Positions 42,588-49,786 of a stretch of 64,000 bases of DNA are shown one piece after another. The position numbers and the translations under genes are program-made. The notes beneath the pieces are model-generated. The model had not been told where the DNA came from, did no database searches, and saw only the letters and a program-made list of their open reading frames with translations. The stretch is taken from assembly GCF_012927345.1 (NCBI RefSeq), contig NZ_JABBGJ010000053.1, forward strand, positions 1 to 64,000. Reading direction: 5' to 3'. Each line of letters starts with the position of its first letter. The first letter of the stretch is position 1. Origin of the DNA: Paraburkholderia polaris (lineage in GTDB: Bacteria > Pseudomonadota > Gammaproteobacteria > Burkholderiales > Burkholderiaceae).

Positions 42588-42633
42588 AAGTTGCTCCGAA
42601 AAGAAGCTGCTCCGCGTGATCAGCGATGAACTG

Positions 42634-42678
42634 CACCCCAAAAGCTGGACACCCGTCCAACGATTTGGGGTGTTTTTT
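42634..42678 (+). terminator. Terminator hairpin, IS-end-like
   Basis: CACCCCAAA (42634-42642) pairs with TTTGGGGTG (42664-42672), with an inner TGGAC/GTCCA pair, followed by six T residues. It resembles terminators and also paired IS3-type ends seen in Burkholderia. It lies 46 bases after the panE-like gene. Confidence 0.75.
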
Positions 42679-42741
42679 CATGAGGTGGCTTTTTTCGTCT
42701 TAAGGCTTAGTTCTTCGGCTTTGCACCGTACTCCCACCACA

Positions 42742-42933
42742 TCACACAATCACTCCAGAGGATGGCGGCAGCTTCGCCGCCTCGATTAACGACAACGCCC
42801 GCTGCGTGTCGCCGAGCTCCGTCATGCATAGCAATGCAAGGCGTGCCAGATACAGGGGCGCTTGCGTTTCGCCTTCAGCGGTCAGTGTCTTGCAGAGCGT
42901 CGTGTAGACGAGGTCGAGTTCGCTATCGGTCAT
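42742..42933 (-). CDS. Small DUF2783-like protein
   Basis: A 63-residue, mostly helical acidic protein: M-T-D-S-E-L-D-L-V-Y-T-T-L-C then A-P-L-Y-L-A-R-L-A-L-L-C-M-T-E-L-G-D. The pattern resembles the short DUF2783 proteins that often follow FAD-dependent monooxygenase genes. It lies 19 bases downstream of such a gene here, so the pair is co-transcribed. Function unknown; a small accessory or stability factor is possible. Confidence 0.65.
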   Translation of the reverse strand: MTDSELDLVYTTLCKTLTAEGETQAPLYLARLALLCMTELGDTQRALSLIEAAKLPPSSGVIV

Positions 42934-42952
42934 GGTTTGAGTTCCTCTTGCG

Positions 42953-44671
42953 TCAGTTCGTCAGACTGGCCGTCACGGCGCTTTGCACGTTCGCCGCGTT
43001 GCCGTTGCGCCAGCGGGCGAGCACATGACCGTCCGGTCTGATCAGATAGACGGTGCCCGGCGTCGCGTCGAGCATCTCGTGCAAGCGTCCCGCCGGATCG
43101 ACCACATGCGGGCTCGCGGCGCGCGGCGCGTCGCCCGTGACCAGGGTGACCGCTTTGAACGGAATGCTGTGTTCGCCAAGCGCATAGTGCAGTTGCTGCC
43201 ATGCTTCGTCTTGGGTCACGTCCGCGCTGAAGCGAAGTGCGGTGAAGCATGGCCCAAGCAGATCGGTGAGGTGGGTATCGACTGCTACGCCGTCGCACAT
43301 GCGTTGAAGACGGCACTCCGGCAGTACCGTGCCAGGTGCTGGCCCTTTGGCGAACGCGCCCGATGCAACGGCCGCGACCCGATTGAGCGGCGACTGGGCA
43401 TACGCAATCGCATGCGTCTGCCGCGGGTTGATCAGCGGCCGCACGGCGGGATGACGCTCGGCAAGTCCTAGCACGGCCTTGCGCATCAGGTTGAATGCGA
43501 ACGAGGGCGGCGCCATGAATTCCGTGCTCTTCATCCCGTAGCTCAGGTTTTCACGCGCCGCGAACACGCGCTCGTCGCTGTAGCTGTCGAGCAGGCGTGC
43601 CGACGCAATGCCGTTGACCACGCAAGCGAGTTTCCAACCGAGATTGTCCGCGTCGTCGATGCCGGAATTTGCGCCGCGCACGCCGAAAATCGGCACGAGA
43701 TGCGCGGCATCGCCCGCGAATAGCACCGAGCCGTGGCGGTAGCGCTCGAGCGTCAATGCGTTGGCCTTGTAGACCGTAATCCAGATCGGCGACCATTCGC
43801 CTGTTTCGCCCATCGAATCGAGCACGCTCTGCACGCGTGGCATCACGTTTTCAGGCTTGACGGCGGCCTCGGGGTCTTCATCGTCGCGAAGCTGGTAGTC
43901 GATGCGCCAGACATTGTCGGGTTGCTTGTGCACCAGCACTGTCGAGCCGGGATTGGAGGGCGGATCGAAATAGGCGAGACGCTCGGTGGCGCGTTCGCTC
44001 TTCAGTTCGATATCGACGATCACGTAGCGGCCTTCGTAGGTCGTGCCCGTGAGCTTGAGGCCGAGGGCCTCGCGAATCGTGCTGCGGCCGCCGTCGCATG
44101 CGACGACCCAATCCGCGCGCATTTTCCATGCGGTGTCGCCGGTGCTCAGGTCAAGCGTTGCGCCAGCGGTGCCGTTGTCGGTATGTTGTCCGATACCGGT
44201 CACGCGGGTTTGCCAGCGGATGTCGATCAGATCGGCGTGCTGTTCCACCTCGTCGAGCAACAACTGTTCGATCTGGTATTGCGCGATGTTGATCATCGGC
44301 GGCAGCGATTGCTCGTCGTCCTGATGCATGGCGAAGCGGAATACTTCTGCGTCGCGGTAGAAGCTGCGGCCGCCTGTCCATGGCAGGCCTTTTTGCAGGA
44401 AGCCGTGCACCGCACCCAGGCGTTTAAAAATATCGAGGCTACGCCGTGAAATGCAGATCGCGCGGCTGCCGGTGCAGACGCCGTCGTCGGCTTCGATCAG
44501 CACCGAGCGCACGCCCTGGCGAGCCAGCGCGAGCGCCAATGTCATGCCTACCGGACCGCCGCCGACGATTGCTACGGCGCGCCGCACAGGATCACGCCCG
44601 TCGACCAGCGGCGGCACCACGCCCTCATAGTGACGAGGCGTGAATGGATAGGGTTTGAAGCTGCGGCTCAT
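42953..44671 (-). CDS. FAD-dependent aromatic monooxygenase (MhpA/PheA-like)
   Basis: A 572-residue group A flavoprotein hydroxylase that would insert oxygen into a phenolic ring using NAD(P)H. The FAD dinucleotide fold is V-A-I-V-G-G-G-P-V-G-M-T-L (about 33-45). The D-G motif appears as V-V-A-C-D-G-G-R-S-T-I-R (about 191-202), and the second FAD motif as L-F-A-G-D-A-A-H-L-V-P-I-F-G-V-R-G (about 318-334). A thioredoxin-like C-terminal domain of about 150 residues follows. No ring-cleavage genes lie nearby, so the substrate is unknown. The ATG is preceded by GGAGACACGC. Confidence 0.9.
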   Translation of the reverse strand: MSRSFKPYPFTPRHYEGVVPPLVDGRDPVRRAVAIVGGGPVGMTLALALARQGVRSVLIEADDGVCTGSRAICISRRSLDIFKRLGAVHGFLQKGLPWTGGRSFYRDAEVFRFAMHQDDEQSLPPMINIAQYQIEQLLLDEVEQHADLIDIRWQTRVTGIGQHTDNGTAGATLDLSTGDTAWKMRADWVVACDGGRSTIREALGLKLTGTTYEGRYVIVDIELKSERATERLAYFDPPSNPGSTVLVHKQPDNVWRIDYQLRDDEDPEAAVKPENVMPRVQSVLDSMGETGEWSPIWITVYKANALTLERYRHGSVLFAGDAAHLVPIFGVRGANSGIDDADNLGWKLACVVNGIASARLLDSYSDERVFAARENLSYGMKSTEFMAPPSFAFNLMRKAVLGLAERHPAVRPLINPRQTHAIAYAQSPLNRVAAVASGAFAKGPAPGTVLPECRLQRMCDGVAVDTHLTDLLGPCFTALRFSADVTQDEAWQQLHYALGEHSIPFKAVTLVTGDAPRAASPHVVDPAGRLHEMLDATPGTVYLIRPDGHVLARWRNGNAANVQSAVTASLTN

Positions 44672-44871
44672 GCGTGTCTCCTGGATCTTCGATGCCGATG
44701 GATTGCCCGCCGGGGCCTGAATGCGCTCTAGAGGCGGTGCGAATCGATAGGTGAAGTATGAAGGAGGGGGGGCGCGTGGCTGTCCTCATTTTGGGTACGA
44801 GGCGCCGGCATTGCGGCGGTCGGAGTCTGACCTCACGCGCTCTGGGCCGGGTATGTATTGGGCAGACTTGC

Positions 44872-46824
44872 CTAATCCGCCCCAGCAACATGCGATGGCT
44901 GCCGCATGTGTTGCAAGCTCGCCGCCGCCTGGCATTCCTCGATCATCGCGCGGAACGTCGGGGCCGAGTGCGAAGCGCCCGTCGCGCCCTTCTCCGGGGC
45001 GCCTTCGGGCGCGCCGCCGACGCCGACCACCAACGTCGCCCTCGGCCGCCATTCCCGCGTGCGCCGCAGCATATTGCGCAGATAAGGCGGCGACTCCGGC
45101 GCGTCGAGCGAGATGATGCAGATGATCGGCGCGTCCTTGAAGCTCGGTTCGTCGGCATGCGCGCTGCGATAACCCGAGTGCGTGGCCATCAACGGCGCGA
45201 GTCCCTGGCGCCCGAGCAATTGCACGGCGATTGCGGTAGTGACCTCGTCGAACGCGCCGCGTCCCGGCACGCACAGCACCGACGTCTTTTCGGTTTCATG
45301 GTGCACTTGCGGGTGTGCCGAAATGTGGCTGTCATGGCGCTCCGAAAGATCAGCTGAAGCCGCAGCCAGTAAGGCCCCAGCGGCGTCGGCCGATTCAGTG
45401 CGCGACAGGCGGTCCGGAAGTCCGTCGGCGATTTCCAGGTTTTCGACGATATCGACCAGCGCATCATTGATCCGCGCCAACTGGTCAGGCATCAACACGC
45501 CGCGCATCGCATCGTTACGCGCGAGCTTGAGGCCCTCCAGCGCGACATTGTCGTAGTAATCGATCAGCGACATCTCGCGCAGCAGGCGCTCGGCCTGCAC
45601 AATGGCTTCATGCGGATCGTCCGCCAGAAGCCGCTGATAGAAGTTCTGCGCGGGCGTAAGGGCGGGCTGGTCACCCAGCAGCACAGTGAGAAAGTTCAGA
45701 CGATCGGCGTAGCGACCCAGCGTGACGACGCACAGCGTGAGCGGCGTGGACAGCACGAGGCCGATCGGCCCCCACAGCCAGCTCCAGAAAATCGCCGCAA
45801 CCACCACCGCCAGCGGCGACAGCCCCGAACGATGGCCGTACAGCAGCGGCTCGGCGATCTGCCCAGCCGCCACATCGACGACGATAAACAGGATCAGCGT
45901 ATAGACCGCCATGGTCCATTGAGGCTGGATGGCGGCGGCAAGAAACACGGCAAGAATCGCGGCGATCCAGATGCCGATGTACGGCACGAAGCGCAGCAAT
46001 GCGGCGATCACACCGAACAGCAGCGCCCCCGGCACGCCGATAATCGCCAGACCGATGGCGATGATTCCCCCTGCGCTGAGGTTCACGCCGAGTTGCGCGA
46101 CGAAATAGCGGCTCAGCCGCACGGCGGCGTCGTTGATCGCGGTGGTGGTGCGGTGCAGATCGCGCGAACCGAATAGACTGATTAAACGGTCGCGCAGGTC
46201 TTCGCGTTGCAACAAGATAAAGATGGTGACGACCAGCACGATGAAGGTCGTCTCGATCGGCGCGATCGCCGGTGACAGCGCGCGTTGAGCGAGTTGCATC
46301 GGCGTGGGCGACGGCTCGTGCACTTCGACGGGCGTCGGTACAGCGGGCGCATTGCGCGCCGCGCGTCCGGTGAGGCGCGGCGGGCTCGGCTTGCTCGGCG
46401 CGACGCGTTGCAGCGTGGCGGCGGCGCGGCTCATCAGCGAATCGGCCCGGCCGACGGTTTTCTCCTGCACAGTCTCGATCTTTTGCTCGATCGCCACTTG
46501 ATACTGCGGCAGATCGCCCGCCAGTTGCACCAGTTGCGCTCCGATCAACGCGCCCACAGCGAGCAAAGCGGCGAGGGCGAACAGCACGGCGATAAAGATC
46601 GACGGCAGTTGACCCATGTGCAAGCGCCGCAGCGCCTGCACCAGCGGTGCGAGCAGGAAGCTGAGCAGTACGGAGAGCGTGATCGGGATCAACACCGCGC
46701 GGCCGAAGTAAAGCGCGCACACCACCACCACGCCGGTGATGACCGAGGCCAAACCATGCAGACTGGGCGTACCCGGCGGGTATACGCGGTTCGGCCGCCC
46801 GTGCGGCGGTAACGATATTTTCAT
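44872..46824 (-). CDS. AI-2E/PerM family permease with long C-terminal domain
   Basis: A 650-residue inner-membrane protein. The N-terminal 390 residues have the AI-2E exporter (TqsA/PerM, UPF0118) pattern: two early helices, a long polar loop (about 115-185), then helix clusters with L-L-F-G-V-I-A-A-L-L-R-F-V-P-Y-I-G, G-P-I-G-L-V-L-S-T-P-L-T and V-V-T-L-G-R-Y. The last 250 residues are cytoplasmic. They include a helical part and a Rossmann-like segment, S-V-L-C-V-P-G-R-G-A-F-D-E-V-T-T-A-I-A and I-I-C-I-I-S-L-D-A. Usual members end near 350-400 residues. The ATG at 46824 has GAGAAG upstream; GTG 46830 is an alternative. Confidence 0.85.
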   Translation of the reverse strand: MKISLPPHGRPNRVYPPGTPSLHGLASVITGVVVVCALYFGRAVLIPITLSVLLSFLLAPLVQALRRLHMGQLPSIFIAVLFALAALLAVGALIGAQLVQLAGDLPQYQVAIEQKIETVQEKTVGRADSLMSRAAATLQRVAPSKPSPPRLTGRAARNAPAVPTPVEVHEPSPTPMQLAQRALSPAIAPIETTFIVLVVTIFILLQREDLRDRLISLFGSRDLHRTTTAINDAAVRLSRYFVAQLGVNLSAGGIIAIGLAIIGVPGALLFGVIAALLRFVPYIGIWIAAILAVFLAAAIQPQWTMAVYTLILFIVVDVAAGQIAEPLLYGHRSGLSPLAVVVAAIFWSWLWGPIGLVLSTPLTLCVVTLGRYADRLNFLTVLLGDQPALTPAQNFYQRLLADDPHEAIVQAERLLREMSLIDYYDNVALEGLKLARNDAMRGVLMPDQLARINDALVDIVENLEIADGLPDRLSRTESADAAGALLAAASADLSERHDSHISAHPQVHHETEKTSVLCVPGRGAFDEVTTAIAVQLLGRQGLAPLMATHSGYRSAHADEPSFKDAPIICIISLDAPESPPYLRNMLRRTREWRPRATLVVGVGGAPEGAPEKGATGASHSAPTFRAMIEECQAAASLQHMRQPSHVAGAD

Positions 46825-46960
46825 GAACACACTTCTCGATGTTGTGGCGCTGTCGCTTTTATTGAGGGCACGCGCAAATGGACCGGCGGCAGTCAGGTAA
46901 AGCGCCTGAGCAATTCACATGCCCGGATTGTAGGCGCTTTGGCGTATGCCGGCCGTATCG

Positions 46961-48241
46961 CTAGCCCATGTGCAAACGCAACAGCTCGAATAGCTGCGAA
47001 CTCGCGTAGAGCAGCAAGCCGATAAAGCCGCCCACAATCGTTCCGTTGATGCGGATGTACTGCAAATCCTTGCCGATGTTCAACTCGACTTGCCGTGACA
47101 TTTCGCGCGAGTCCCAGTTCTTCACTGTATCGCTGATGTGGCGCGTGAGGAACTGGGCAAAATCCGGCGCCATGGCGCGCGCTGCTTCTTCCAGGTGGTC
47201 GTTGAGCGACTGACGCAGCGCAGGGTCGTGCGCCAGTTCGCGGCCGACCCATTGGCCCATCGCCATCACTCTGGCGTGCAGGGCCGAATCGCTGCTTTGC
47301 AGATCGCGCTTGAGCCATGCGCGCAGTTCGCCCCACATGTCCTTTACATAGGTGCTGAGCGCTTCGCCTTCCACCAGATACCGCTTGAGATCCTCGCCTT
47401 TTTGCAGGAACGCAGGATCGGTCTTGAGTTTGACGATCAGCTTCTGCGCCGCGTCGTCGAATTTCTGGCGCAGTTGATGGGTGGGGTTCTCGCTGATCTG
47501 CTCGAGCATCCGGTTCACCGCATTGGCGATCGCTTCGGCGCCTTTCTCGCCGAGCCACGCCGACGGCAGAATCATTTCCATCTTCGGATATTCGCTCTTC
47601 ACCCACTCGACGATGCGTTCAGCGATAAACTCGCGCGCCTGCGGTTCGCGCAGCAGCGCTACGACCTGTTCGATGCCGGCGTCGAGCAACTCTTGATGGC
47701 GGCCGTCTTTGGTGAGCGTATCGAGAATCGTCCCCATGGATTGCGACAGATCGACTTTGGCCAGCACGTCGCGCAATGCGTCCTTGATGAAGACCTGGAT
47801 GCGCACGTCGTCGGTCAGTTCGAGAATGCCGCTCGTCAGTTTGACCACGTAGTCGCCCAGACGCGCGGTATTGGCCGGCGTCGTCAGCCAGCCGGTGATG
47901 CTTTGCGCCGGGTCGTGTTTCTTGATCAGCCCAACTAGCGACGGCACGTCCAGAAACTTGTCCTGTACGAACACCGCGAGGTTGTCGGCGATCTTGTGCT
48001 TGTTCTTCGGAATGATCGCGGTATGCGCGGAGACGATCGGGATCGGCACGCGGCGAAACAGTGCGACCACGGCGAACCAGTCGGCGAGCGCCCCGACCAT
48101 CGCGGCCTCGGCCACTGCCTTGATGCCGTCCACCCAGACGTCGCGCGGCATAAAAGCGGTCACGACGAAAACGCAGGCGGCGGCCGCCAGCAACAGCAAC
48201 GGGGTGCGCTTGGCCTTCTTCAGTTCGGTCTCTTTGTTCAT
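46961..48241 (-). CDS. DUF445 family membrane protein
   Basis: A 426-residue protein with one helix at the N-terminus ([15 protein letters not shown], about 14-28) and one at the C-terminus ([13 protein letters not shown]). Between is a long, mainly helical cytoplasmic region. Hallmarks are [21 protein letters not shown]/V-P-I-P near 44-67 and the closing [10 protein letters not shown]. The family is widespread and its biochemical function is not known. The frame is open far upstream (to 49282), but that part lies over the exonuclease gene and is not real. Confidence 0.88.
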   Translation of the reverse strand: [426 protein letters not shown]

Positions 48242-48643
48242 CGGCAGCAGGGCAGCGGGGTTCAATTCGATTGAAATGTTGCGGTGCGATTGACTTGATC
48301 GTCCAGAAACGCGAGTGTAGCGCCGCTGTTCCGGCCGTGCGGCACGGCTTGAGACATTCTTTGACCCGTCGGCGCGGTAACATCTACGGTTAGACTGCGA
48401 TGCGGCGCCCGGGCAGCGTGGCTTGGGGCGAGCGCTAACGGAACGTTGAGCGAACCTCGAGCGGGCGCCGGGTAGTTGCGCAATGAGCGCTGAACGGGCG
48501 CTGAGTAGTCGTTGATCGAGCGCGGGGTGAGCGCTGAGCAGTCGTAGATTGAGCGCGGAATGAGCGCTGAATAACTGCTGAATGGCTGAATGAACGCCGG
48601 ATGGGCGTGGAATGACGATGCAATTGAACGGAATGGAGGCACA
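48242..48643. other. Divergent gap with 33-bp repeats
   Basis: Contains no gene. It holds the tandem repeat listed separately and short GAGCG/GCTGA-rich echoes from about 48420 on. It separates the DUF445 gene from the exonuclease operon. Confidence 0.6.
48485..48583. repeat. Degenerate 33-bp tandem repeat, three units
   Basis: Three 33-base units (48485-48517, 48518-48550, 48551-48583) share GAGCGC at the start, TGAGCGCTGA or a close form in the middle, and GTNGAT-like ends. A decayed fourth unit precedes them. The 11-codon periodicity in the overlapping frames is a by-product of the repeat. Confidence 0.85.
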
Positions 48644-49786
48644 GTGATCAGGTTTCTGCACACCGCGGACTGGCAGATAGGGACGCAATTCGGTCAGTTC
48701 GAGCCGGACGAAGCCGCACACCTCGCGGAAGCGCGCTTCGAAACCGTGCGCCGGATCGCTGAGGAAGCGGCGGCGCGCAAGGTCGACGCCGTGCTGGTCG
48801 CAGGCGACGTATTCGACCTGCAGACCGTCTCGGACACGGTGATCCGCCGTTTGTTCGGCGCGTTGCAAGCGTTTTCCGGGCCGTGGATCATGCTGCCGGG
48901 CAATCACGATGCCGCGCTGGTCGAGAGCGTGTGGACCCGTGCGCAGCGCCTGAACTGCATTGCACCGAACGTGCGGGTGGTGCTCGAACCCGGCGTGGTG
49001 ACGCTCGACGCCTGCCAATGCGCGTTGCTCTGCGCGCCGCTCACACAACGTATCACCTACGACGACACGACGGGCTTCTTCGACACAACGGAGACGCCGA
49101 GCGGCTATCACCGAATCGGGCTCGCGCATGGCAGTGTGAGCGGGATTCTGCAGGAGGGCATCGATTCGTCGAACCCGATCGCCCCCACGCGTGCCGCGAG
49201 TGCGCGTCTGGACTATCTTGCACTCGGCGACTGGCACGGTCATTTGCGTGTCGACGAGCGCACCTGGTATGCCGGCACGCATGAGCAGGACCGGTTCCGC
49301 GCCAACGATCCGGGCTTCATGCTCGACGTCACGCTAACCGGGCCAGGCGCCGTGCCGGCCGTTGAAGCGGTGCGGGTCGGTAAATATCAATGGCATCGCT
49401 GGGAAGAGACGATCTCGGTGCCGACCGATGTGGATTCTCTGAAGGCGCGCCTCAGCGCGTTAGGCAGTCACGACGTGCTGCGGGTCACCGTAAGCGGCAC
49501 GACCGCATTGGCCGAAGCCGAAGCGATTCACGTCGCGGTGGAAGAGACCCGCGCGCGGGTGCGTGCGCTACGTGTCGATCTGAGTGGCCTGCAAGTGCTG
49601 CCTACCGCTGACGACCTCGCCGAACTCGGCGCGCAAAGCGGCTACCTCGCGAAAGTGGTGGCGCGTCTGCGAGGCTTGCAGGAGGACCCGCAGTCCGACC
49701 CGCAACAGATCAAGCGAGCGGCGGAGGCGTTATTGCTCCTGGCGCGTTTTCAACGTGAACTGCCGCGCGAAGCGAGGTCTGCATGA
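48644..49786 (+). CDS. SbcD/Mre11-like DNA nuclease (YhaO type)
   Basis: A 380-residue calcineurin-fold nuclease. Metal motifs are in order: H-T-A-D-W-Q-I-G (6-13), V-A-G-D-V-F-D (about 52-58), P-G-N-H-D (about 85-89), L-A-H-G-S-V and G-D-W-H-G-H. It would process DNA ends with its ATPase partner. The GTG at 48644 follows a GGAGG site; the frame open from 48590 is not needed. It overlaps the next gene by four bases, so the two are translationally coupled, as in SbcDC and YhaO/YhaN pairs. Confidence 0.88.
   Translation: MIRFLHTADWQIGTQFGQFEPDEAAHLAEARFETVRRIAEEAAARKVDAVLVAGDVFDLQTVSDTVIRRLFGALQAFSGPWIMLPGNHDAALVESVWTRAQRLNCIAPNVRVVLEPGVVTLDACQCALLCAPLTQRITYDDTTGFFDTTETPSGYHRIGLAHGSVSGILQEGIDSSNPIAPTRAASARLDYLALGDWHGHLRVDERTWYAGTHEQDRFRANDPGFMLDVTLTGPGAVPAVEAVRVGKYQWHRWEETISVPTDVDSLKARLSALGSHDVLRVTVSGTTALAEAEAIHVAVEETRARVRALRVDLSGLQVLPTADDLAELGAQSGYLAKVVARLRGLQEDPQSDPQQIKRAAEALLLLARFQRELPREARSA

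Noticed and set aside
48242..49282. Long upstream extension of the DUF445 frame
   Set aside because: The extension is antisense to the exonuclease gene and its 11-residue periodicity comes from the 33-bp DNA repeat.
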